Source of the DNA: Pseudomonas benzenivorans
Lineage (GTDB): Bacteria > Pseudomonadota > Gammaproteobacteria > Pseudomonadales > Pseudomonadaceae
NCBI RefSeq assembly: GCF_033547155.1
Contig: NZ_CP137892.1
Location: 310,001-374,000 of the forward strand
Direction of reading: 5' to 3'
DNA: 64,000 bases
In this document: piece by piece, positions 6,386-14,773 of the stretch
How positions within the stretch are numbered: the first letter of the stretch is position 1
Layout: each line of letters begins with the position of its first letter
The notes under the pieces: model-generated
What the model was told of the DNA's origin: nothing
Databases searched by the model: none
The model's input: the letters and a program-made list of their open reading frames with translations, nothing else
Made by a program: the position numbers and the translations under genes

Positions 6386-7687
6386 TCAGGTGTCGGTCGG
6401 CCGTTCCGCCAGGGCGGCGCGGCGGCCGCGTTTGAGGTCGACGCTGGCGAGGATCAGCAGGCCGAGCACGAAGTAGCCGCCGGTGATCAGGATCGCCAGG
6501 CGATGGTCGCCGCCGGACAGCCAATTGGTCAGGCCGTAGGTCATGGGGCCGAGGATGGACGAGAGCTTCACCGCCTGGCCCCACAGGCCGAAGAACTCGG
6601 CCAGACGGGTCGGCGGTGCCAGCAGGCCGACGATGGCGCGCCCGGCCGACTGGCTGGCGCCCATGCACAGCCCGGCGATGTTGGCCGCCAGCCAGAACAG
6701 CGGTGGCCCCTCGGCGGCCCAGGCCAGGCCGACCATCAGCAACCAGCCGAGCAGGGTCAGGGCCAGGGTGGGGCGGTGGCCGAGGCGGTCCTGAACGTAG
6801 CCGAACGACACCGCACCGAGCGAGGCGGTGATGTTGACCAGCAGGATCAGCAGCAGGGTGTCCTGGGTGGTGAAGCCCATGGCCTGGTCGGCATAGATCG
6901 CCGCCAGGGTGATCACCGCGGCGATGCCGGCTTGGTAGCAGAGGGTGCAGGCGAGAAAGCGCAGCAGGTCGCGGTAGCGCCCGGCTTCGCTCAGGGTGCG
7001 GGCGAAGCGCCGCCAGGCCACCGCGGCGCTGTGTCGTGCGCCGGGCTGCAGCTGCGGCCGCGCGCGCTCGCGCAGGAACAGGAAGGTGGGCAGGCTGGCC
7101 AGGGCGAACAGCGCCGCGGTGATCAGCATGCACACCGGCACGAACTGCGCGGCGCCGTGGCCCTGGGCCTGGGCCCAGGCGACATAGCCGAGGCAGGCGC
7201 CGAGGCTGACCAGGCCGCCGATATAGCCCAGGCCCCAGCCCCAGCCTGAGACCCGGCCGATGGCGTCTTCGCGGGCGATCTCCGGGAGGAAGGCGGCGAT
7301 CAGGTTCTCGCCGCAGCCGAAGCAGAAGTTCGACAGCACGATGAACAGCACGGCCAGGGCCAGGGCACCGGGGCCGGCCAGGGCCAGGGCGGCGGTGGTG
7401 GCGACGCAGCCGAGGGTGCTGAGCAGCAGCAGGCGCTTCTTGCAGGCGAAGGCGTCGGCGTAGGCCCCCAGCAGCGGGGCGCCGAGTATCACCAGGGCAT
7501 AGGACAGCGACAGGGCGCTGGTCCAGGCCAGGGTGGCCCAGTCGGCCCCGCCGGCCACCTCGGCGACGAAGTAGGCGCTGAACACCGCGGTGATCACCAC
7601 CGTGGTGTAGCCGGAGTTGGCGAAGTCGTACATCGCCCAGGCCCAGGCTTCGCGGCGGGTCACACCGCGGGCGAGGCTGGCAGGCAT
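6386..7687 (-). CDS. MFS transporter, UMF1 family
   Basis: About 433 residues from the ATG at 7687, chosen because GGAGGG lies six bases upstream; an in-frame ATG at 7738 would add 17 residues. The start WAWAMYDFANSGYTTVVITA is the UMF1/Atg22-like signature, and the remainder shows about 12 hydrophobic helices with a charged loop midway (RERARPQLQPGARH). Exporter-like inner-membrane protein of unknown substrate. Transcribed divergently from the ACP-ligase-acyltransferase gene, from a shared 204-base intergenic region. Confidence 0.85.
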   Translation of the reverse strand: MPASLARGVTRREAWAWAMYDFANSGYTTVVITAVFSAYFVAEVAGGADWATLAWTSALSLSYALVILGAPLLGAYADAFACKKRLLLLSTLGCVATTAALALAGPGALALAVLFIVLSNFCFGCGENLIAAFLPEIAREDAIGRVSGWGWGLGYIGGLVSLGACLGYVAWAQAQGHGAAQFVPVCMLITAALFALASLPTFLFLRERARPQLQPGARHSAAVAWRRFARTLSEAGRYRDLLRFLACTLCYQAGIAAVITLAAIYADQAMGFTTQDTLLLILLVNITASLGAVSFGYVQDRLGHRPTLALTLLGWLLMVGLAWAAEGPPLFWLAANIAGLCMGASQSAGRAIVGLLAPPTRLAEFFGLWGQAVKLSSILGPMTYGLTNWLSGGDHRLAILITGGYFVLGLLILASVDLKRGRRAALAERPTDT

Positions 7688-7891
7688 GGCGGGCCCTCCA
7701 TGGGGCATCGCTGGCGTCGGCAGCGGTCGATGTGCCAAGCCTAGTCCAGGCTGCGGGCTCGGCGAGTATGGCCCTGGCTATAAGCCTGGGCCTGTTATGG
7801 GGGAGGGTTATTATCGTCGTCGCCGGCAAAGGGTTATGGTGCTTAGGCATGGGCGGTCGCCAACGACTGCCCGGCAAGTGAGGGGCCGCCG

Positions 7892-10729
7892 ATGAGTCGC
7901 CTGCCTCATGCAACACCCGTCAACGCCGACGCCCCGGGGGCTGCGGAGAAGCTGCTGGGGATCGTCCGGCAAACCGTGCTGGAGCTGCGCCCCCATGCCG
8001 CAGAGGGCGCCCCCATCGGCCTGCACAGCGTCCTCGACCGCGACCTGGGCCTGGACAGCCTGGCCCGGGTCGAGCTGTGGTCGCGCATCGAGCGCGAGTT
8101 CGACGTGCGCCTGCCGGAGGCACTGTTCGCCACGGCCGACACCCCCCATGACCTGCTCGAAGCCCTGCGCGCCCAGGCCGGCGTGGCGGTGGAGCGCGCG
8201 CGCGTCGCCGTCCCCGCGCGCGTCGCCGGCGATGAGCAGGCCCATGCCCCGGAGCAGGCGCAGACCCTGATGCAGGTACTCGACTGGCATGTGCGTCGGC
8301 ACCCGCAGCGCTGCCATGTGCGCCTGCTGGGCGATGGCGATGAGGCCGAGGCGATCGGCTACCTGGCCCTGCAACAGGGGGCCACGGCCGTCGCCGCCGG
8401 CCTGCAGCAACGCGGCCTGGAGGCCGGGCAACGGGTGGCGCTGATGCTGCCGACCGGGCGCGACTTCCTCTTCGGTTTCTTCGGCATCCTCCTGGCCGGC
8501 GGCGTGCCGGTGCCGATCTACCCGCCCATGCGCCTGTCGCAGATCGAGGATCACCTGCGCCGCCAGGCCGCGATCCTCGAAAATGCCGGGGCGAGCATGC
8601 TGATCACCGTCAGCGAGGCCAGGCTGCTGGCGCGCCTGCTCAAGCCGCAGGTGCCGAGCCTGAGGGAGATACTCGGCGTCGCCGAGCTGGCGGCGGATGG
8701 CGACCGCCTGCGCGCCGTGCCGCGTCGGGCCGATGACCTGGCCTTCCTGCAATACACCTCCGGCAGCACCGGCCAGCCCAAGGGGGTGATGGTCAGCCAC
8801 GCCAACCTGCTGGCCAATCTGCGGGCCATGGGCACGGCGCTGCGGGTGAGCGGCGAGGACGTCTTCGTCAGCTGGCTGCCGATGTACCACGACATGGGCC
8901 TGATCGGCGCCTGGTTCGGCAGCCTGTACTACGGCTTCGAGCTGGTGTTGATGTCGCCGCTGGCCTTCCTCGCCCGGCCGGCGCGCTGGCTGCGGGCGAT
9001 CCACCAGTACGGTGGCACCCTGTCGGCGGCGCCGAACTTCGCCTACGAGCTGTGCCTGAGCAAGCTCGAGGCGCGGGAACTCGAGGGGCTCGACCTGAGC
9101 CGCTGGCGCCTGGTGCTCAACGGCGCCGAGCCGGTCAACCCGGACACCCTGCAGCGCTTCGCCGAGCGCTTCGCCGCCTACGGCCTGTCACCGACCGCGG
9201 TGACCCCGGTCTACGGCCTGGCCGAGGGCACCCTGGGGGTGGCCTTCCCGGCCCTGGGGCGCGGGCCGCGGGTCGACTGGGTGCGGCGCGAAGCCTTCCA
9301 GGCCAGTGGCCGTGCCCAGCCGGTCGAGCCGGGCAGCCCGGACGCGCTGCGTTTCGTGTGTTGCGGCCAGCCGCTGCCGGGGCACCAGCTGCGGGTGGTC
9401 GATGAGCAGGGGGTGGAGCTGCCCGAGCGCACCGAGGGCCATGTGCAGTTCAAGGGGCCCTCGACCACCGCCGGCTACTTCGCCAACCCGCAGGAGAGCG
9501 CGCGGGTGCGCCATGGTCCCTGGCTCGACTCCCTCGATCTCGGCTACATGGCCGGCGGCGAGCTGTACCTCAGTGGCCGCGCCAAGGACCTGATCATCCG
9601 TGGCGGGCGCAACATCTATCCCTATGATGTGGAGACCGCGGTGGGCAACCTGCCGGGCCTGCGCAAGGGCTGCGTGGCGGTGTTCGGCAGCGGCGACGCG
9701 GCCAGCGGCAGCGAGCGCCTGGTGGTGCTGGCCGAGACCCACGAGCAGGACGCCGAGGCACGGCGCGGCCTGCGCCTGGCGATCAATCGCGTGGCCCTGG
9801 ACCTGACCGGGGTGCCGCCGGACGACATCGTCCTGGCGCCGCCGCACAGCGTGCTGAAGACCTCCAGCGGCAAGATCCGCCGCGCCGCCAGTCGCGAGCT
9901 GTACGAGCGCGGCGAGGTGGGGCGGCCGCGCCGCGCGGTGTGGCGCCAGCTGTTGCGCCTGGGGCGCGCGGCCCTGCGCGCCCAGGCCGGGCGCCTGGGA
10001 CGCGCGCTCGGCGCCCTGTGCTATGCCGGCTACTTCTGGGCGCTGCTGCTGGGCATCGCCAGCCTGACCTGGCTGGCGGTGGCGCTGATGCCGCGGCGCA
10101 GCTGGTGTCGCCGCCTGGTGCGGCGGGCGTCGCGGGGCTTCCTGCATCTGGTCGGGGTGCCGCTGCAGGTCAGCGGCCTGGGCCAGTTGCGCCTGCCGGA
10201 GGTGCGGGTGCTGGTCGCCAACCACGCCAGTTACCTGGACGGTCTGGTGCTGTGCGCCGTGCTGCCGCCGAGTTTCGCCTTCGTCGCCAAGCGCGAGTTG
10301 GCCGGGCAGTTCGTCGCCGGGCGCTTCCTGCGCCGGCTCGGCACCTGCTTCGTCGAGCGCTTCGACCCGCAGCGCAGCGCCGCCGATGCCGAGGCCCTGG
10401 GCGCGGCGCTGCAGGCCGGGCAGTCGCTGGTATTCTTCCCCGAGGGCACCCTGAGCCGCGAACCGGGGCTGCAGGCGTTCCGCATGGGCGCCTTCGTCCT
10501 CGCCGCCCGCGCCGATGTGCCACTGTTGCCGGTGGCCCTGGGGGGCACGCGCATGGTGCTGCGCGACGGTCAGTGGTACCCCCATCGCGGCGCCGTACGG
10601 GTGGAGTTCTGTGGCCAGCTGCTGGCCGATGGTCCCGAGTGGCTGGATGCGATCGCGCTGCGCGACAAGGCGCGGGCGCTGTTGCTGCAACGGCTGGATG
10701 AGCCTGATCGGCTGCGCCTGGCCGGCTGA
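7892..10729 (+). CDS. Trifunctional ACP / fatty acyl-AMP ligase / PlsC-type acyltransferase fusion
   Basis: 945 residues with three domains. Residues about 20-95 are an acyl carrier domain (DRDLGLDSLARVEL, phosphopantetheine serine Ser56). Residues about 125-690 are an AMP-forming ligase with TSGSTGQPKG near 289-298, SWLPMYHDMGL, VYGLAEGTLGVAF and a late SSGKIRR lysine, the style of fatty acyl-AMP ligases that load carrier proteins. After a hydrophobic span (YFWALLLGIASLTWLAVALM) residues about 750-940 are a PlsC acyltransferase with NHASYLDG (NHx4D) near 777 and FFPEGTL near 847. The likely role is to activate a fatty acid, hold it on its own carrier and transfer it to a lipid at the inner membrane. 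E. coli Aas combines ligase and acyltransferase in the opposite order and has no carrier domain. The ATG has GAGGGG upstream. Confidence 0.85.
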   Translation: MSRLPHATPVNADAPGAAEKLLGIVRQTVLELRPHAAEGAPIGLHSVLDRDLGLDSLARVELWSRIEREFDVRLPEALFATADTPHDLLEALRAQAGVAVERARVAVPARVAGDEQAHAPEQAQTLMQVLDWHVRRHPQRCHVRLLGDGDEAEAIGYLALQQGATAVAAGLQQRGLEAGQRVALMLPTGRDFLFGFFGILLAGGVPVPIYPPMRLSQIEDHLRRQAAILENAGASMLITVSEARLLARLLKPQVPSLREILGVAELAADGDRLRAVPRRADDLAFLQYTSGSTGQPKGVMVSHANLLANLRAMGTALRVSGEDVFVSWLPMYHDMGLIGAWFGSLYYGFELVLMSPLAFLARPARWLRAIHQYGGTLSAAPNFAYELCLSKLEARELEGLDLSRWRLVLNGAEPVNPDTLQRFAERFAAYGLSPTAVTPVYGLAEGTLGVAFPALGRGPRVDWVRREAFQASGRAQPVEPGSPDALRFVCCGQPLPGHQLRVVDEQGVELPERTEGHVQFKGPSTTAGYFANPQESARVRHGPWLDSLDLGYMAGGELYLSGRAKDLIIRGGRNIYPYDVETAVGNLPGLRKGCVAVFGSGDAASGSERLVVLAETHEQDAEARRGLRLAINRVALDLTGVPPDDIVLAPPHSVLKTSSGKIRRAASRELYERGEVGRPRRAVWRQLLRLGRAALRAQAGRLGRALGALCYAGYFWALLLGIASLTWLAVALMPRRSWCRRLVRRASRGFLHLVGVPLQVSGLGQLRLPEVRVLVANHASYLDGLVLCAVLPPSFAFVAKRELAGQFVAGRFLRRLGTCFVERFDPQRSAADAEALGAALQAGQSLVFFPEGTLSREPGLQAFRMGAFVLAARADVPLLPVALGGTRMVLRDGQWYPHRGAVRVEFCGQLLADGPEWLDAIALRDKARALLLQRLDEPDRLRLAG

Positions 10730-10748
10730 GGCGGGCGTGCAGAAGCGC

Positions 10749-10773
10749 GAAAGCCCGCGCTGGGCGGGCTTTC
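10749..10773. terminator. Bidirectional intrinsic terminator
   Basis: GAAAGCCCGC and GCGGGCTTTC form a 10-bp stem about 20 bases after the fusion gene's stop and 16 bases before the end of the convergent glycine-zipper gene. It is symmetrical enough to serve both. Confidence 0.7.
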
Positions 10774-10788
10774 GGCAGGTGGCGGCAC

Positions 10789-11250
10789 TCAGTGGTGTTT
10801 GTGCTTGTGTTTCTTGTGGCCGTAGTGATGGCCGTTGTCGCCGTGGTAGTGGCCGTGGCCGTCGTGGTAATGACCGCGGTCGTCGCGGCGGCTGTCGTTG
10901 GCCATCTCGTTGCCCAGGGCGCCGCCGGCGGCGCCACCCAGGCCGGCGCCTATGGTCGAGCCGGTGCTGCCGCCGAGCTTGCCGCCGATCACCGAGCCGC
11001 CTGCTGCCCCCAGGCCGCCGCCCAGGGCCGCCTCGGTCTTGTTGCCGTCGCGGGCGGTAATCACGCCGCCGGCCGCGCCGCCGAGGCCGGCGCCCACGGC
11101 CGCACCGGTGCTGCCGCCGACCTGCTGGCCGATGACGTTGCCCAGGGCGCCGCCGATGCCGCTGCCGATGGCGACCTTGCTGCTGTCGCCGGCGAAGGCG
11201 GCCGGGGCCGCCAGGGCACTGAAGGCCAGTGCGGAAAGGAGTGTGCGCAT
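10789..11250 (-). CDS. Exported glycine-zipper protein with His-rich tail (copy 1)
   Basis: 153 residues. A signal peptide (MRTLLSALAFSALAAPAAFA) is followed by repeated glycine-zipper segments such as GSGIGGALGNVIGQQVGG and GAGLGGAAGGVI, about residues 27-113. These usually pack as paired helices in or at the outer membrane. The last 35 residues are dominated by His, Asp and Lys (GHYHDGHGHYHGDNGHHYGH), so metal binding is plausible. A paralogue with the same architecture lies directly upstream on the same strand. Confidence 0.75.
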   Translation of the reverse strand: MRTLLSALAFSALAAPAAFAGDSSKVAIGSGIGGALGNVIGQQVGGSTGAAVGAGLGGAAGGVITARDGNKTEAALGGGLGAAGGSVIGGKLGGSTGSTIGAGLGGAAGGALGNEMANDSRRDDRGHYHDGHGHYHGDNGHHYGHKKHKHKHH

Positions 11251-11309
11251 AGGATCGTTCTCAAATGGTTAATGGGGCGGGAGCGGCGGTGTGCCGCACT
11301 CCCGCGGGA

Positions 11310-11789
11310 TCAATCGTCGTGGTCGTGACCGCGGTGCCAGCCGCGATGCTTGTGACGGTGTTTATGGCCGTGGTGGTGATCGCGGTAGTAGCGGCGGTCG
11401 CCGTGGTAGTGGCGGTGATCGTCGTCGTAGCGGCTGCGATCGCCGTAGTAGTTACCCAGGGCGCCACCGCCGCCACCACCGATCGCGGCGCCGATCAGGC
11501 CGCCGGTGGTGCCGCCGACCTGCTGGCCTATGACGTTGCCGCCGGCGCCGCCCAGGGCGCCGCCGATGGCCGCCTCGGTGCGGTTGCGTCGGTCGGCACC
11601 GACCACGCTGCCGGCCGCGCCGCCGACCCCGGCGCCGATAGCCGCGCCGGTGTTGCCGCCGACCTGCTGGCCGACCACGGCACCCAATACCCCGCCCAGG
11701 GCACCGCCTATGCCGGCTTCGGTCGTGCCGGCGAGCGCCGCACCGCTGACCAGGCTCAGGGACAACAGGAGGATCGAGGAATACTTCAT
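11310..11789 (-). CDS. Exported glycine-zipper protein with His-rich tail (copy 2)
   Basis: 159 residues from the ATG at 11789; GGAGAG lies about 10 bases upstream, and an ATG six codons earlier overlaps that site. A signal peptide (MKYSSILLLSLSLVSGAALA) precedes glycine-zipper repeats (GIGGALGGVLGAVVGQQVGG) and a long His/Arg/Tyr-rich tail (DDDHRHYHGDRRYYRDHHHG). It shares the order of zipper blocks with the downstream gene, so the pair is a tandem duplication. The AT-rich stretch near 11885-11910 probably holds the promoter, but I see no clear hexamers. Confidence 0.7.
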   Translation of the reverse strand: MKYSSILLLSLSLVSGAALAGTTEAGIGGALGGVLGAVVGQQVGGNTGAAIGAGVGGAAGSVVGADRRNRTEAAIGGALGGAGGNVIGQQVGGTTGGLIGAAIGGGGGGALGNYYGDRSRYDDDHRHYHGDRRYYRDHHHGHKHRHKHRGWHRGHDHDD

Positions 11790-12048
11790 GACGGGCAGTC
11801 TCTCCATGTAAACATGGCCGCGATCCTCGGGCCGCCGCGAGGCGTGCGCAAGTGCCGGCCGACGAGCTGCACGACTTTGCTCACAGTTGTTAAATATTTG
11901 TTTTTTGGGGAGAACTTCGCCGATAAGCCGGGGTCTGAGGCTTCTTGGTCGAGCCTGAAAACGGCCGTTTCACCGGCCTCCTGTACTGGCGCCTTGCCCG
12001 TTTCCGCGGCCGGCTATCGCGGCCCTTGGCGCGTATCCGGCGCTCGGT

Positions 12049-12903
12049 TCAGGGCTGCAGCCACAGGCTGGTGTCCCGGGGCGGCAAACCCGGCGGGGTG
12101 GGGTAGTCGATCGGCAGCCATCGCCGCTCGTGCAGGCGCGCCAGTTTTGCCAGGTGGCCGAAGTGGCGCAAGAACAGCTCGCGGAAGCTGCCGTCGGCAC
12201 GGATCGCGGCCAGGCCCTCGGCGAAGCGCTGCCTGAGGCGCCGGTCCTCGCGGTTGAAGGTGAAGAACACCGGCAGGTCGTAGACCAGGGCCAGGCTCGG
12301 CTCGACCATCAGCTCGGGGTAGCGCTCGGCATTGGCCTGGAGCTCCTGCCAGGCCTCATGCAGGCCGCGGTGGTAGTAGTCGAAGCGGCGCTTGGCGAGC
12401 ATCGGCAGCAGGTTTTCCGGGTGGGCGATACCGACCACCGGCAGGCGATTGCGGGCGAACAGGGCGAAATCGCCCCACTGGCGGCCGAAGCCGCCCCGTA
12501 GCCGGCGCAGGTCGTCGAGGCTGCGCACCTGGGCGAAGCGCTGGGCGTCGGCCCGGTGGATCAGCAGCACCCGGTAGCCGAGCATGCCGTTGTGCAGGTC
12601 GAAGGGCAGCACTGCGAAGTCGCGCAGGCGCGCTGCGGTCGGCGGCACGTAGGCCAGGTCTACCAGCCCTTGGCGCAACAAGGCCAGGCAACGCTTCTGC
12701 GAGGGGTCGACGCCCTGGCGTGGGGTGATGCGCCGTTCGCCGTAACGTTCGGCGGTGCGGGCGAGGATCAGGTTGGCCAGTTCGATGCGATAGGCGTACT
12801 TGCCGGGATCGGTCTGGCACACCCGCAGTTCGGGCTCGTCCTGGGCGAGTGCGAGGCGGGCGCAGCAGAACAGGGCAACGGTCAGCAGCCAGCGACGGCT
12901 CAT
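12049..12903 (-). CDS. Periplasmic substrate-binding protein (SBP_bac_3-like), orphan
   Basis: 284 residues from the ATG at 12903, chosen because a signal peptide (MSRRWLLTVALFCCARLALA) starts there. The mature part begins ELRVCQTDPGKYAYRIELAN and has LLRQGLVDLAYVPPTAARLRD, typical of solute-binding proteins of the amino-acid type or of proteins derived from them. No permease or ATPase genes lie next to it, so transport may not be its role; it could be a sensor accessory. The ligand is unknown. Confidence 0.65.
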   Translation of the reverse strand: MSRRWLLTVALFCCARLALAQDEPELRVCQTDPGKYAYRIELANLILARTAERYGERRITPRQGVDPSQKRCLALLRQGLVDLAYVPPTAARLRDFAVLPFDLHNGMLGYRVLLIHRADAQRFAQVRSLDDLRRLRGGFGRQWGDFALFARNRLPVVGIAHPENLLPMLAKRRFDYYHRGLHEAWQELQANAERYPELMVEPSLALVYDLPVFFTFNREDRRLRQRFAEGLAAIRADGSFRELFLRHFGHLAKLARLHERRWLPIDYPTPPGLPPRDTSLWLQP

Positions 12904-12986
12904 ACGTCCGAGCTCGTGATTGAGGGGGGGCGGATTGTACCCAGGGCACCGCCGCAGCGCCCATGACCGGCGGTCGCGGCGGGCTT

Positions 12987-14075
12987 TTATAGCAGGCTTT
13001 CCTTGCGCCACTGCTCCAGCGCCTGGGGGAGCGGCATCACCTCGCCGGGGCGGCTCAGGGCGTAGCCGGGCAGCTGGGCGATACGCGTCTGGAACTCGGG
13101 GTTCTGCAGTACCCTGAGCAGGGCGCCCATGGCCGGCAGGTCGAGGCTGTCTTCGTGGCACAGCAGGCAATAGTTCTCCCGGGCCATGGGGATGAAGGTC
13201 AGGCCGAACTGGCGCGCCGCCGCCTCGACGCCGAAGCCGGCGTCGGCCATGCCGCTGGCGACGAAGGCGGCCACGGCGGCGTGGGTGAACTCCTCGTTGT
13301 GGAAGCCGTTGATCGCCGCGCTGTCCAGATCGTCGCGGCGCAGCAGGCTCTCCAGCAGCGTGCGCGTGCCCGAGCCCTGCTCGCGGTTGACGAAGCGCAG
13401 GTCACCGCGCAGCAGGTCGGCCAGGCCCTGCACCCCGTGGGGGTTGCCGGGGGCGAGGATCAGGCCCTGGGTGCGCTCGACGAAGGTGATCACCCGCAGG
13501 TCCGGGCGCAGCCAGGGTTGGATGCGTTTCAGGCTCAGGGCGCCGAGGGGGCCGACCGGTACATGCAGGCCGGCCACCTCGCAGTCGCGGCGGTGCAGGG
13601 CGATCATCGCCTCGCTGCCGCTGCGAAACTGCACCTCCCACTGCCAGCTGGGGTCCTGCTCCAGCCACTCGCGCAGGGCCGCCACGGCGAAGCCGTGACT
13701 GGCGAAGATGCGCAGCCCCGGGTTGCTGGCCTGCAGTACCCGGTTGAGCTCCAGCTCCAGTTCGCCGGCCAGGTTGTCCAGTTGCGGCGACAGGCGCGCG
13801 CGGATGCGCTGGTCGGCCCACAGCAGCTTCTCGCCCAGCGGTGCCAGGCGCGCGCCCTTGCCGCGCTCCAGCTCGATCAGCGGGCTGCCGAAGAATTCCT
13901 GCCACTTGCCCAGCAGGTTCCAGGCGTGCCGGTAGGAGTAGCCGACCCGCGCCGCGGCTTCGGTCAGCTTGCCGGTGTCGTGCACCGCCTGCAGCAGGGC
14001 CAGGCCCTGGGGATCGAGGCTGCTGCCGTCGCTCTGGTGGAAGCGCCAGCGCGGTTGGATTTCGATGCGGATCAT
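12987..14075 (-). CDS. ModE-like winged-helix regulator with periplasmic-binding-like sensor domain
   Basis: 362 residues. The N-terminal ~100 residues match ModE/LysR-like helix-turn-helix proteins (ALLQAVHDTGKLTEAAARVG, YSYRHAWNLLGKWQEFFG, LIELERGKGARLAPLGEKLL). The C-terminal ~230 residues resemble the PBP_like domain (LAPGNPHGVQGLADLL, FVNREQGSGTRTLLE), which binds small oxyanions or other ligands. It is divergent from the formate dehydrogenase operon across 203 bases, so control of that molybdoenzyme by molybdate or formate is likely. The role may be comparable to FdsR of Cupriavidus, but that is inference. Confidence 0.8.
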   Translation of the reverse strand: MIRIEIQPRWRFHQSDGSSLDPQGLALLQAVHDTGKLTEAAARVGYSYRHAWNLLGKWQEFFGSPLIELERGKGARLAPLGEKLLWADQRIRARLSPQLDNLAGELELELNRVLQASNPGLRIFASHGFAVAALREWLEQDPSWQWEVQFRSGSEAMIALHRRDCEVAGLHVPVGPLGALSLKRIQPWLRPDLRVITFVERTQGLILAPGNPHGVQGLADLLRGDLRFVNREQGSGTRTLLESLLRRDDLDSAAINGFHNEEFTHAAVAAFVASGMADAGFGVEAAARQFGLTFIPMARENYCLLCHEDSLDLPAMGALLRVLQNPEFQTRIAQLPGYALSRPGEVMPLPQALEQWRKESLL

Positions 14076-14278
14076 ATGCTCATGGCTTCATATTTGATCG
14101 AGGGGGAGCCCATGGTACTTTGCGTTATCGGGCCTGTTCTGCGTCCGAGTATAAGAACTTTATTTCATATGTGGCGAGCCGTAAGGCGAACGCCAGAGAT
14201 AACCGGCCCATAGACCGTGAATGGACCGAGTCATCTCCCCGACAGCACCGGCTAAGCCTGCCGGCTGGAGCATCGCAC

Positions 14279-14773
14279 ATGGCCACTCTTCCCCAGCGCT
14301 TCGACCCCGAACAGTGCCAGGCCGTTACCCGTGAGGTACTGGCCGCCCACCGGGGCCAGCCCGGCGCCCTGTTACCCATCCTCCACGACATCCAGGACCG
14401 CCTCGGCGCCGTGCCGCCGGATCTGCTGCCGTTGATCGCCGAGGAGCTCTGCCTGTCGCGCGCCGAGGTGCACGGGGTGGTCAGCTTCTATCATGACTTC
14501 CGCGCCACGCCGCCCGGTCGCCAGCACCTCAAGCTGTGCCAGGCCGAGGCCTGCCAGTCGATGGGGGTCAAGGCCCTGACCGCCGAACTGCAGGACAAGC
14601 TGGGCCTGCAGCTCGGCGAGACCCGCGAAGACGGCAGCCTGACCTTCGAGGCGGTGTACTGCCTGGGCAACTGCGCCTGCGCACCCAATGCCATGCTCAA
14701 CGGCGAGTTGCATGGCCGTGTCGATGCCGAGGGCCTGCTGGCCCTGCTGGAAGAACAGGAGGCCCAGGCATGA
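14279..14773 (+). CDS. fdsG: NAD-dependent formate dehydrogenase gamma subunit
   Basis: 164 residues of the NuoE-like 24-kDa family. The four [2Fe-2S] cysteines are present in CQAEACQSMG and CLGNCACAPN. It passes electrons between the iron-sulfur chain and the flavin subunit of the soluble formate dehydrogenase. ATG with GGAG about 9 bases upstream. Its stop overlaps the start of the next gene (ATGA), the first link in the operon fdsG-fdsB-fdsA-fdsD. Confidence 0.93.
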   Translation: MATLPQRFDPEQCQAVTREVLAAHRGQPGALLPILHDIQDRLGAVPPDLLPLIAEELCLSRAEVHGVVSFYHDFRATPPGRQHLKLCQAEACQSMGVKALTAELQDKLGLQLGETREDGSLTFEAVYCLGNCACAPNAMLNGELHGRVDAEGLLALLEEQEAQA

